Below are positions 27,594 to 35,896 of a stretch of DNA of 64,000 nt, piece by piece. Position 1 is the stretch's first letter. Each line of letters begins with the position of its first letter. The translations under genes and the position numbers were made by a program. The stretch is from Desmonostoc geniculatum HA4340-LM1 (GTDB lineage: Bacteria > Cyanobacteriota > Cyanobacteriia > Cyanobacteriales > Nostocaceae): contig JAHHHB010000024.1 of the NCBI GenBank assembly GCA_019359545.1, positions 1-64,000 of the forward strand, read 5' to 3'. The notes below the pieces were generated by a model. The model was given only the letters and a program-made list of their open reading frames with translations. It was not told the DNA's origin and did not search any database.

Positions 27594-27789
27594 GGTGTCA
27601 ACTTAACGTGAAACCCTTGTGAAGACATGATATTGAGTTAATTCACTTACGGTTACTCACCGCGTCACCCCACCCTAACCCTCCCCTTGTAAAGGGGAGG
27701 GAACTAGATTCTTTTTTCCCCCTTTTCCAAGGGGGGATTAAGGGGGGTAAAGCGTATGTGGGACAAGCGTTTAAGCTTAAGTTGACACC
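27594..27789. mobile_element. MITE-like element with GGTGTCAACTTAA termini, copy 1
   Basis: This 196-bp element has terminal inverted repeats GGTGTCAACTTAA / TTAAGTTGACACC. The interior contains CCACCCTAACCCTCCCC and CCCCCTTAATCCCCCCTT-type sequence, as two internal hairpins. A copy in inverted orientation lies at 30180-30374. The interior can be read as protein on the minus strand, but this is repeat sequence, not a gene. Confidence 0.75.
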
Positions 27790-27856
27790 AATGAATACTA
27801 ATTCGCAATGGACTTCGCCTCCCTGCTTGCATAGGTGTACAGACAAACGAGCTAAC

Positions 27857-28117
27857 GCTAAAGTAGCAAATTTAGTCGCCGAAATAACAAATTTAGTCGC
27901 CAAAATAACAAATGCGATCGCCAAAATAACAAATGCGATCGCCAAAATAACAAATGCTGTCGCCGAAATAACAAATGCTGTCGCCGAAATAACAAATGCT
28001 GTCGCCAAAATAACAAATGCTGTCGCCGAAATAACAAATGCTGTCGCCGAAATAACAAATGCTGTCGCCGAAATAACAAATGCGATCGCCGAAGTAGCAA
28101 ATCTACTCACCAAAATT
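27857..28117. repeat. 21-bp minisatellite, about 12 units
   Basis: Unit GCCGAAATAACAAATGCTGT plus C repeats about 12 times, with A/G variants (GCCAAAATAAC) and GCGATC variants that create HIP1-like cores. On the plus strand 27791-28120 reads as heptads (VAEITNA, VAKITNA, IAEVANL), which could form a coiled coil. Minus-strand frames are open as well because the unit length is divisible by three and lacks stops. A start at ATG 27791 (MNTNSQWTSPPC) is possible, but I do not consider a gene established. Confidence 0.85.
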
Positions 28118-28163
28118 TAGCTCTGTGTCCTCTAGGTCTGAAGTAGTCAAATAAATAACTTAT

Positions 28164-28379
28164 AAACCACAGAGGCACAGACAGCGCAGAGAGAAATCAA
28201 GAGATTTTATGCATCACGTTCAAAGAGGTACTCTTTTGTATCAAAAACTTGACAAGCACACATAACACATTTTATTGTTTAACGATGTGTTGAAACTCAT
28301 CGACGCATCTCGCCCGAACCTTGAAAAATCAACTCTTCTCAACTCTTACTCTCTGCGACTCTGCGCCTCTGCGCGATCC
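28164..28379. repeat. Inverted pair of CACAGAGGCACAGA / TCTGCGCCTCTGCG repeats
   Basis: AACCACAGAGGCACAGACAG at 28166 and CTCTGCGACTCTGCGCCTCT at 28351 are imperfect inverted copies, 190 bp apart, of a repeat common between cyanobacterial genes. The gap 28121-28522 holds no supported gene. Confidence 0.55.
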
Positions 28380-28649
28380 AAATTCATATTTCTACTCAGC
28401 AACGCCCGGATAAAAACGTTATAGAAACATGATTAATTGACTACTGTGCGTAATACGACGCTTGCCGAACACGACTGCAAAGCACTACTCTGGAAAACTT
28501 AAGCAGTCAGCATTTTGGACAAATGAAAAATTGTTTAAAACTTACCTTTGACAGCGGACAAACAGCATTAGCTATTCGAGTTAATCAGCAAGCAGAATTG
28601 CCATTCTACTCTAAAACAAATAGGACTTAGTGATTCACGCCCTGTTTTA

Positions 28650-29258
28650 GTGGTGGTGGGGGGTGCAAGTAATATCAGTGAAGCCGACTTTCTCCGCATT
28701 CAACGGTTATTTGTAGAAATTTTAGCCCCCATCGCCGAAACTTTGGGCGCTTATGTCGTCGATGGGGGTACGGATGCGGGAGTTATGCGATTAATGGGTG
28801 TGGCTCGTACCCAAATAGGTGCTAAGTTTGCTTTGGTTGGTGTGGCACCTGAAAGCAAAGTGGCTTTACCCAATGAATTAAAAGTTGCTGATTTAACGCC
28901 GTTAGAGCCAAATCATACCCATTTTCTGCTAGTTCCTGGTAGTAATTGGGGCGATGAATCTCCTTGGATATCTGATGTTGCAACGGTGTTAGCTGGTGGC
29001 GCACCTTCAGTGACTGTACTTTTGAACGGTGGTGAAGTTACCTTTAAGGATGCGTTTTCTAGCGTGAATACTGGTAGGTTAGTTGTAGCGTTCGCTGGTA
29101 GTGGTAGAACCGCAGATATACTTGTTGGTGCTTTGGTTGGAAACGCCACGGACGATCGCGCCAAAGAGTTAGCGAAATCTGGTAAATTGCAGTATATCGA
29201 CTTGATCGATATGGAAAAGGGAGTTGATAATTTAGGCAAAATAATTCAGGGTTTGTGA
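28650..29258 (+). CDS. SLOG-domain protein (TRPM-like LSDAT type), N-terminus frameshifted
   Basis: This 202-residue Rossmann-like protein starts VVVGGASNIS and continues with YVVDGGTDAGVMRLMG, FLLVPGSNWGDESPW and a late VVAFAGSGRTADIL. I read this as the prokaryotic SLOG/LSDAT domain related to TRPM N-termini, thought to bind nucleotide-derived ligands. The GTG at 28650 is only where the frame can begin. Residues QIGLSDSRPVL lie in the same frame just upstream, and MKNCLKLTFDSGQTALAIRV lies in another frame from ATG 28523, so the true N-terminus seems separated by a small indel near 28600-28615. It ends against a decayed IS630 gene. Confidence 0.7.
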   Translation: MVVGGASNISEADFLRIQRLFVEILAPIAETLGAYVVDGGTDAGVMRLMGVARTQIGAKFALVGVAPESKVALPNELKVADLTPLEPNHTHFLLVPGSNWGDESPWISDVATVLAGGAPSVTVLLNGGEVTFKDAFSSVNTGRLVVAFAGSGRTADILVGALVGNATDDRAKELAKSGKLQYIDLIDMEKGVDNLGKIIQGL

Positions 29259-30011
29259 GGCTTTGTGAGCTATCCAATCCATCACCTTAATATAGCTCTC
29301 GCCTTTGAATCCGCCTTGAGCCAGGGCATACTCAAACCGTTTGCCCGGTTGCCACAAGCCCAAAATGCTCATCCGACTGCCATAGCGATTCGGGGTTTGC
29401 TCCATCCGTTTCTGCTCTCCAATGCGACTATAGCTGTAGCTGACTGGACTCCAGAGGCAAAAAGAAAGCTTCATCGAGATACTTGAGTTCAATATACCCC
29501 TGCTGCGCGGCTAGCTTTAAAGTGTCCAAGTCTGCCTGCTTAATTGCCTTTTTTACCGGGTCTTGTTTGCGACGATGGCTGCTTCGGGTTCGTTTCCAAC
29601 GATAGTTTTTTTTGAGTAATCGTCTCAATCGGTCACTACTCAAATCCACTAACCGCTCTTGTTGCAACTTCTTTGCTAACTGCATACTATTGTAAGTCCG
29701 CGGTTCTTCCTCCAAACACTTCGTTAGGTAATCCAAGTCTGTTGCTTGCCACTTTGATTTTGCTCCTCGTCCTGGGGCTTCCCACAGTCCCCCTAATCCC
29801 CCTTTTTCCCATCGCCGTAGGGTTGCTCTAACCGTATGAGCATGGCACTCGAACATCTTTGCAATCGCTGGTACATTCTATCCCTGAGCGTTCAGGCGCA
29901 ACATATGGGCTCGGTCACGGGTTCTTTGAGGAAGGTGCTGAGCAAGTCGCAGTTCAGTTAAGGTTCGGTCTTCCTCTGGGGTCAGAATGATGCGTAAAGG
30001 GGCAGGCATAA
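29232..30011 (-). pseudogene. IS630-family transposase remnant
   Basis: From ATG 30011 the frame reads MPAPLRIILTPEEDRTLTEL through the helix-turn-helix region to LRLNAQG, then an in-frame TAG (29878-29880). It resumes NVPAIAKMFECHAHTVRATL and AKSKWQATDLDYL. Near 29480 it shifts frame at YLDEAFF to CLWSPVSYSYSRIGEQK, reaching GFKGESYIKVMDWIAHKA before running into the SLOG gene. The catalytic DEA Asp is present, but the C-terminal part with the remaining acidic residue is missing. Stop, frameshift and truncation make it inactive. Confidence 0.85.
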
Positions 30012-30113
30012 CAAGCTAACTTAGCAGTTTTTCTATCTTATAATTAATTCCACCCACCTACTTATCGATTGATTCAATTCTGACTTCTGAATTCTTTAAA
30101 TAAACTCCCCCCT

Positions 30114-30436
30114 GTTATACCATTTCACTAAAACCCTGATACATATAGATTTCGCGTAGGGGCACGACAATGCCCATTGGTGTCAACTTAAGCTCAAACC
30201 CTAGTCCCACATACGTTTTACCCCCCTTAATCCCCCCTTATAAAGGGGGAAAAAGAAATCTAGTTCCCTCCCCAATACATACGGGGAGGGTTAGGGTGGG
30301 GTAACGCGTTGAGTGATGGTGAGTGAGTGAACTCAATATCACGTCTTCATAAGGGTTTTATGTTAAGTTGACACTAATGGACAATGCCGTGCCCCTACCA
30401 ACGTATTTGTATCATAATTAAAGTGAAACGGTGTTA
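30114..30436. mobile_element. Nested MITE-like element with long inverted ends
   Basis: The left arm from about 30114 (TACCATTTCACT, GATACATATA, GTAGGGGCACGACAATGCCC) is mirrored by the right arm ending about 30436 (GGCATTGTC, GTGCCCCTAC, TGTATCAT, AGTGAAACGGTGTTA), giving roughly 65-bp imperfect inverted repeats. At the centre sits the GTGTCAACTTAA element 30180-30374. I infer that the inner element inserted into the loop of the outer one. Confidence 0.6.
30180..30374. mobile_element. GTGTCAACTTAA-terminus MITE-like element, copy 2 (inverted)
   Basis: This 195-bp element is the reverse-complement relative of 27594-27789, with termini GTGTCAACTTAA and TTAAGTTGACAC and the internal CCCCCCTTAATCCCCC and GGGAGGGTTAGGGTGGGG blocks. 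Confidence 0.75.
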
Positions 30437-30514
30437 GATAAAAACAAGGGGAGAGCGAAAACTAAAGTCCGGTAGGGTAATCGGGCTATTTAAGTTTTTA
30501 TTATTTATCAACAT
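30434..30514 (-). CDS. Possible 26-residue small protein
   Basis: An ATG at 30514 follows a strong Shine-Dalgarno GGAGG at the ideal 9-base spacing. The frame encodes 26 residues, starting MLINNKNLNSPITLPDFSFR, and its stop lies in the edge of the nested mobile element. I do not recognise the product. A related but start-less copy of the leader and part of the coding sequence lies just upstream on the same strand (about 30600-30700). The translation signal is good; the rest is inference. Confidence 0.3.
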   Translation of the reverse strand: MLINNKNLNSPITLPDFSFRSPLVFI

Positions 30515-30573
30515 TATCTTATTCCTCCCAAAGACAGATAAATATCTGATTTAAATTCTATGTTGGTAGCTTT

Positions 30574-30610
30574 GGAAAAAAATTCCCCATTTCTCAAGAG
30601 AAATAGGGGA
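30574..30610 (-). terminator. Rho-independent terminator (minus strand)
   Basis: On the minus strand CCCCTATTTCTC-TT-GAGAAATGGGG is followed by AATTTTTTT. It ends a short minus-strand unit (about 30700-30610) that precedes the possible small gene. No large gene is upstream of it within that unit. Confidence 0.75.
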
Positions 30611-30816
30611 TATGGAGTTAAAGTTCGTCAGGTGATCGGAATATCTGTTTATTTTGTCGTGATACTATGTTTCTCAATTCCTCCGTTAGATAGATAAATA
30701 GCTAATCAATATACTGATGGATGTATTCTTCAGCACTGGAATGCTAAAGAAGATCCCTTGCATTAAATATCAGAAAAAAAGAGGGTGAAAGCCGTCCTAT
30801 TTCAAACTTCACTTTC

Positions 30817-31266
30817 TTATACTTGTCGTGGATCTTCATCAGGTGGATGCCAACCACCTTTGATCCACAGACGACGCGCTTTGAGAATAGACCCTTCGTT
30901 GTAACGTTCATCATTGAGGTCTAAACGATTACAAGTAGCTCGTCCTGTGGAAGTAATGCCAACAATTTTTAGACCATCTGCTGACCAAATAAAGCGGTCA
31001 TACCACTTTTGTTCCCGTGGATTAAACAGAGGTATTATTTCTCCTGTATTCGGATCAATTCCAGTTGTAAAATTATAGCGATATCCATTACAACGCTGAC
31101 AAGCTAATCCTAAATTATCGCGATCATCTGAACCGCCAAGAGATTGAGGCATAATATGGTCAATAGAAAATAAAGCGGCACTTGCTTCTTCTGAAGAATG
31201 ACAGTATTCGCAAAGAAATTTAGCTCTTTCTCTGACGAATTTTTTCGTAGCATCATTAACTGTCAT
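30817..31266 (-). CDS. HNH endonuclease
   Basis: This 149-residue HNH-family nuclease has the CxxC zinc pair in FLCEYCHSS (about residue 20), the HNH core SIDHIMPQSLGGSDDRDNLGLA (His-His/Asn pattern, about 34-55), and the second pair ACQRCNGYR. The C-terminal half is family-specific and ends WIKGGWHPPDE. Such stand-alone HNH genes in cyanobacteria often pair with a small upstream protein, as here, with a 4-bp overlap. Substrate unknown; a toxin or defence role is possible but not shown. Confidence 0.88.
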   Translation of the reverse strand: MTVNDATKKFVRERAKFLCEYCHSSEEASAALFSIDHIMPQSLGGSDDRDNLGLACQRCNGYRYNFTTGIDPNTGEIIPLFNPREQKWYDRFIWSADGLKIVGITSTGRATCNRLDLNDERYNEGSILKARRLWIKGGWHPPDEDPRQV

Positions 31267-31502
31267 GACTCAGAAATGATTTTGGCATTGAGCAAGGTAA
31301 AAATTCTATCCAGTTCCAATATGCCTGACAATTCAGCTTCTTCTTCTGAAGTTAGCAATCCGCCTTTTTTCTTCTGTGACAGTTCTTCAAGTCGAGACTG
31401 CAATTCTTCAGTAAATTTAAATAAATATATGTCCCTAACTTTACTGAGTTTGATTCCAGAATCTACCCAGAATGAGGGTTGAACCATCATTTGAGTAATC
31501 AT
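31263..31502 (-). CDS. Small helical partner of the HNH nuclease
   Basis: From ATG 31502 (MITQMMVQPSFWVDSGIKLS) this is 79 residues, predicted mostly helical. ELQSRLEELSQKKKGGLLTS and EELSGILELDRIFTLLNAKI-like sequence suggest a coiled-coil hairpin. An upstream Met at 31568 would add 22 residues that partly derive from a GGGCATTGG repeat. The gene overlaps the HNH start by 4 bp, so the two are translationally coupled. The arrangement resembles an antitoxin before a toxin; this is inference. Confidence 0.65.
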   Translation of the reverse strand: MITQMMVQPSFWVDSGIKLSKVRDIYLFKFTEELQSRLEELSQKKKGGLLTSEEEAELSGILELDRIFTLLNAKIISES

Positions 31503-31672
31503 AAGCTGTGTGTTTCGTTTAATTGAGCGGACTGGTGATATTCTAACAACGAATTTTGCATTGGGCATGGGGCATTGGGCATGGGGAAAGGTTAAATTTA
31601 TCCCTTTACCCTTTAACCTTTTCCCCTGCCCCTCATGCCCCCATTTTCCTCAATGCACGAGATGAAGTTACC

Positions 31673-33322
31673 TTAGCCGCCCTTGGGCACAGTTTCTCCA
31701 GGGCCTGCGGTGACAATCACCAAATTTTCCGGCTTAATTAAATCCTCAATTACTTGTTTGATTTGAGCCATATTAACTGCCTGAATTTGTTGAGGAAATT
31801 CTCGAATTTCTGCTCGTGAAAGTCCCAAGGCAGCATTATCTAAAATGATGCTAGATACATTGCTGGGATTGGCTAAATCTACAGGATAGCTGTTAGTAAT
31901 TGAGCGTTTTGCTGCGTTTAATTCAGCCTCAGTTACTCCTTGTTCGCGTAATTGTTTGAGTAAAGCAACAGTACTGGCGATCGCTTTTTGGGCATCTCCG
32001 GGTGCAGTCTGCATTTGAATCAAGAAGGGACCGGGATTAATTCCGGCGGCAAAAGCACTATAAATACCGTAGGTTAGACCCTGGCGATCGCGCACTTCCG
32101 TACCCAAGCGGCTTGATAAGGTATCACCACCCAAAATTTGATTCAGCACCAATGCTGCATAGAAACGCTTGTCTCTCCTGGAAATACCGTTGTAGCCGAT
32201 GTAGGTCACTGCCTCAGCTTTACCGGGAATTACTGGATTTAAACGTTTCAAAGTTTGCGGTAATGACACGGATGGAACTTTGAGAACAGGTGGCTTACCT
32301 GTGGCTTGCCATTTACCAAATTCCTCATTCAGCAAAGTTTTTACCTTAGCTGGATCGAAGTCTCCAACTATTGCGATCGCTGTGGTATCCGGTCGATAAT
32401 GTTTTTGATAGAAACCAAGCAAATCATCACGAGTAATGTTTTTTAAACTTTCTTCTGTGGGAAAGCTATGAAACGGATGATCTTCTGGGTAAATTGCCTG
32501 TTGAAATACCCGTCTTCCCAGTCCTGTGGGGTCATCTAGCTGGACTTTTAAACTTGTCAGTGCCCTTTGGCGACTGAGTTCTAATTGGTCGGCGGGGAAA
32601 GTGGCGTTTTCTAAGACATCTGCCAGAGTTTGAATCAATATTGGCAGGTTTGCTGACAAGCCCTCAGCAGTTATATTTACACCTTCGCGGCTAGCACTGA
32701 AGTCTAAACCGGCTCCTTGGTCTTCTAAGGTTTTTGCTAGGGTGAGAGCATTTTTAGTCTGGGTTCCATTCATTAAGTTGATTGCAGTTAGATTCGCTAA
32801 TCCAGCTTTTTGATTACCATCAAATTCAGTACCGGCATCAATTTTGCCACTGATATTAATTGTCGGAACATTGCGATCGCCCAATAACAAAACCCGCAAA
32901 CCATTATTCAAAGTAAACTCTTCTGGAAGCGATTGTTTGTTAGAGTCTGTAGCTGATGTGGCAGGTGGCAGATATTTAGCCAGTTCTGCTGGGTCTACAG
33001 GTTTACCGGGGCTGAAATTTTCCACGGTGCGCCCAGAACCAGCGCTAGAAGTTCCTGGTTGACCATCCGGTTGGGTCGGCTCAAAGAAACCGATGGTTTG
33101 TTTAGCAGGATTCAGGTAAGTTTTCGCTGCTTTTTGTATTTGGGCTGGGGTAACTTTGGCGATCGCAGCGAGATACTTTTCAATAAAATGATAATCCCCG
33201 GCCACAGTTTGGTTATATCCCAGTTGGCTGGCTTGACTAGTAATGTCCTGGTTACCAAGTATATAAGAAGCTTGCCTCATGGAGTACTGTGTCCTGTTTT
33301 GCTTGTCGTGAGAACTTCCCAT
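31673..33322 (-). pseudogene. M16 peptidase, C-terminal fragment of a broken gene
   Basis: This 549-residue frame begins inside the first M16 unit (ASYILGNQDITSQASQLGYN is the end of an M16 C-terminal domain). It then carries a complete second unit without the HxxEH motif (KIDAGTEFDGNQKAGLANLT in its place), plus the substrate-side RY-type motif near RRDKRFYAALVLNQIL and RLGTEVRDRQGLTYGIY. A linker rich in Pro and Ser joins the units. The non-catalytic half normally completes the chamber for the catalytic half. It overlaps the N-terminal fragment in another frame, so the full protein cannot be made without repair. Confidence 0.8.
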
Positions 33323-34067
33323 AAGTTTCTTTCACAACTTTGAGTACAGGTTCTGTGGCAAAATCCCCGGTAATCACCAAGGTGGCATTTTCTGGGCTGT
33401 AGTAGGTTTGGTAATAATTTCGCACCTGGTCTACCGTGAATTTCTCGACATCAGCTTTTGTACCTCCCACTGGTAAGCCATAGGCTCGATTGGGGAAAGC
33501 ATTACGCATGACTTCTCGATTCAAACGATACTCAGGTGAATTTTCGTAGCCTTGTAATTCCGAGATTACTACGCGCTTTTCACTTGTGAGTTGCTCAGAA
33601 CCAATTAAAGCATTTTTCATACGATCGGCTTCTAGTGTCAGCAATGCTTCGAGTTTGTCTCGCTGCACTGTGCCAAAATAGGCTGTTTCGTCATAACTAG
33701 TAAAGGCGTTGAACTGGCTACCCAAGGCACTAAACAACCGTCCAAACTGCACTGGACGGTCGGTTGTGCCTTTGAACATCAAATGTTCTAGCTGGTGGGA
33801 AATGCCATTTTCTCCCTTAACCTCGTTGCGTGAACCGACTTTATACCAAACCTGCACGCTCACCACGGGAGCGGTATGGACTTCTTTGGTTAACACAGTT
33901 AAACCATTATCCAATACCGTTTTTTGCACTCCTTGGGTGAATGAAAGTGCAGATACGGGTGGGGGGGCTTTTGGTGGTGCAGCAATGGTAAAGTTGCCTG
34001 AAAACGGCACTAAACTTAGGAAAATACTCAGAAAAAATCCGATAAGCATGTATGCGCGTGGCTTCAT
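33252..34067 (-). pseudogene. M16 zinc peptidase, N-terminal fragment of a broken gene
   Basis: This 271-residue fragment has a signal peptide (residues 1-30), the catalytic zinc motif HQLEH (His-x-x-Glu-His, inverted HEXXH) near residue 91, and the downstream Glu in LEADRM, typical of pitrilysin-type peptidases. It stops soon after VVKETYGKFSRQ, where the second domain should continue. Comparing the family layout, about 115-120 residues between this point and ASYILG in the next frame are absent, so I infer an internal deletion with a frameshift at about 33290. Confidence 0.8.
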
Positions 34068-34232
34068 AAGCAGTGGGAATTCAAGTTGATAAAATACAAT
34101 TTAAGAAGAAATGCCAAATTTTGACAAAGTTCAAATTAGTTGAATAGCGATCGCCTTTATAAACTGGTAATTATTTCACTGTACAAGTCGTGTTTGGCTT
34201 TTCTAGGATAGCGAAAACATGCCGATCGCCCC

Positions 34233-34802
34233 CTAGATTTTTCGCAATAATTCTCGAATTACGATCGCGCAATCACCAAAAGCTAAGGGTGAAATTGTCA
34301 CATCCTCTGCAAGTATACTCTCACTGTGATAGCCGTCTGGACTGGGAAGACGATACATATACAATTTGCGTCCATTCACATCTAAAATCCAGTACTCAAT
34401 AATACCTGATTTAGCGTAGGCGATCGCCTTTACTTCGCGATCGTACTTCAGACTGGAATCAGCTATTTCAATCAATAAAAACACTTCCGAAGCATCGGGA
34501 TGGTGATCCTCATAATCTAATGCATTGGGCTTCACTACTGAAATATCTGGTTCTGGTTCCGAGTAATCATCAAGTTGCACTGGTGACTGAATTCTTAATA
34601 AAACTTTGTCACCCAAGCGTTGACGTAATAACCTTTCTGTGCGGGTAATTGCCGATTCGTGAGCAGTTCCTTTTGCTGACATTTTGATGATTTGTCCCGC
34701 TATTAATTCTAAGCGTTCCTCAGGATGAAAAATTCCCGTTTCCGCCATTTTGTGATATTCTTCGACACTAATTAGGCGAATATTGGTCAGCATAAGATTC
34801 AC
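34233..34802 (-). CDS. Uma2 family putative endonuclease
   Basis: This 189-residue Uma2 (DUF820) protein has typical features: an N-terminal ISVEEYHKMAETGIFHPEER, the acidic core SEPEPDISVVKP with VFLLIEIADSSLKYDREVK (about residues 75-125, PD-(D/E)xK-like Asp and Glu), and SGIIEYWILDVNGRKLYMYR. Role in the cell unknown. Its ATG is only a few bases from a displaced copy of the uvrB 3' end (34804-34847), implying that it once sat directly behind uvrB. Confidence 0.9.
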   Translation of the reverse strand: MNLMLTNIRLISVEEYHKMAETGIFHPEERLELIAGQIIKMSAKGTAHESAITRTERLLRQRLGDKVLLRIQSPVQLDDYSEPEPDISVVKPNALDYEDHHPDASEVFLLIEIADSSLKYDREVKAIAYAKSGIIEYWILDVNGRKLYMYRLPSPDGYHSESILAEDVTISPLAFGDCAIVIRELLRKI

Positions 34803-34803
34803 G

Positions 34804-34847
34804 TTAATGTCCTAGCATTTTATCCCGCAGATGTTTAATGCGATCGC
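34804..34847 (-). repeat. Displaced copy A of the uvrB 3' end
   Basis: About 44 bp, nearly identical to the last 14 codons of uvrB (reads [11 protein letters not shown], His, stop). It differs from genuine uvrB at only a few positions and lies 972 bp from copy B. Confidence 0.85.
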
Positions 34848-34941
34848 CGAAGCAAGTCATTAACTATTTGTTGTGCGGAAACTTTCCGTATATCAAAGTA
34901 AGGTATTCAGTGAGAGAACGGGTTACGCTGTTGCATTTACC

Positions 34942-35367
34942 CTATGTTGTTGACCAGTCTTCTGTTCGTAATTCTATGATTTGTCCAAAATCTGACAAAT
35001 TACGGGTAAGTAAGATTGCATTGCTGGTTAGAGAAATCGCGGCAATTTTCAGATCCATATTTCCTAAACGAGGATAGGCTTTTCGCAAACGTTGATGTTC
35101 TAGAGCGGCTCTAGAGCTAAACGGAACAATCACAATCGAACGATAATCTGTTGCGAGTTGCTGTAGCCCTCGATACGCTAAAACTTGCTCATCTGGAGTT
35201 TTCGCCCTAGATATAACACTGAGCCGACCTCTAACTTGTTCTTCGTAGGTGATCGCAGTCACTGCAATTTCACTCTCTTCAACGGCTGCCAGTTTTGTCA
35301 GGATTCGCTTTCCCTCTTGTCCATTGCGTTGGATGAGACTAAGGTGGTCGGTGTCAAGAATATACAT
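34942..35367 (-). CDS. VapC-type PIN-domain ribonuclease toxin
   Basis: This 141-residue PIN-domain protein, presumably the toxin of a type II toxin-antitoxin pair, shows acidic active-site residues: Asp in YILDTDHLSLI (residue 5-7), Glu in TAITYEEQVRG (about 42), Asp in GNMDLKIAAI (about 104), and the terminal LLTRNLSDFGQI. PIN toxins cleave RNA, often tRNA. It lies 17 bp downstream of a small coiled-coil gene that would be its antitoxin. The pair sits between two displaced uvrB 3' ends. Confidence 0.88.
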   Translation of the reverse strand: MYILDTDHLSLIQRNGQEGKRILTKLAAVEESEIAVTAITYEEQVRGRLSVISRAKTPDEQVLAYRGLQQLATDYRSIVIVPFSSRAALEHQRLRKAYPRLGNMDLKIAAISLTSNAILLTRNLSDFGQIIELRTEDWSTT

Positions 35368-35384
35368 CTTGCAGTCTTAGCAAC

Positions 35385-35597
35385 CTACTCAGCAGATTTC
35401 CGCCATTCTTGTCCAAAGCGAACCGCTTCCTCAAAAGTAGGATCGTTTTCAAAGCTACCTGCGACTTCTAACCACCAAGGAGATTTTTTCTGGACAAACC
35501 CATACAACATCTGTTTCATTTCTGCCAGTTCTTTCTCCAAAGTTGCAACTCGCGCTTCGAGTTGTTGAGAGCGTTCTTCAAGTTGCTGGGAGGTCAT
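35385..35597 (-). CDS. Probable antitoxin partner of the VapC toxin
   Basis: This 70-residue protein has an N-terminal coiled coil (QQLEERSQQLEARVATLEKE, about residues 4-32) and a C-terminal segment SPWWLEVAGSFENDPTFEEA, then GQEWRKSAE. It lacks a classical DNA-binding domain such as AbrB or RHH, but its position directly before vapC, same strand with a 17-bp gap, and its size make an antitoxin role likely. The C-terminal W/F-rich part may cover the toxin active site; this is inference. Confidence 0.7.
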   Translation of the reverse strand: MTSQQLEERSQQLEARVATLEKELAEMKQMLYGFVQKKSPWWLEVAGSFENDPTFEEAVRFGQEWRKSAE

Positions 35598-35642
35598 AGG
35601 GATCTACTAAAAGTTAGAATTCTGAAAGCATTATAGCAAGAC

Positions 35643-35775
35643 CATCTGGTTCTGGTTCCGAGCAATTATCAAGTTGCACTGGTGACTGGATTCTTAATAA
35701 AACTTTGTCACATAAGGGTTGACGTAATAACCTTTATGTGACGGTAATTGCTGATTCGTGAGCATAAGAATCACG
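35643..35775 (-). pseudogene. Uma2 gene remnant
   Basis: This matches the 5' half of the Uma2 gene at 34233-34802 (same strand) with point changes and a deletion of roughly 125 bp covering the central N-terminal coding part. It ends with CATAAGAATCACG directly beside uvrB-tail copy B, mirroring the layout at 34790-34847. So Uma2 plus tail is a duplicated block. Confidence 0.75.
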
Positions 35776-35816
35776 TTAACGTCCTAGCATTTTATCCCGC
35801 AGATGTTTAATGCGAT
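35776..35816 (-). repeat. Displaced copy B of the uvrB 3' end
   Basis: 41 bp reading [12 protein letters not shown], stop on the minus strand, nearly identical to copy A and to the genuine uvrB terminus at 36747-36791. It lies 971 bp from the latter. Confidence 0.85.
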
Positions 35817-35896
35817 GTCTACGACGGGCTATTCGGCGTCGCGCCTAGAATAAACTAATGGTTAGCCTGCTTAGGCGATCGCCACATCGCTCAGGT

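Noticed and set aside
27643-28113. 156-codon minus-strand frame over the minisatellite
   Set aside because: Openness follows from the 21-bp unit lacking stops in several frames; its end derives from a MITE.
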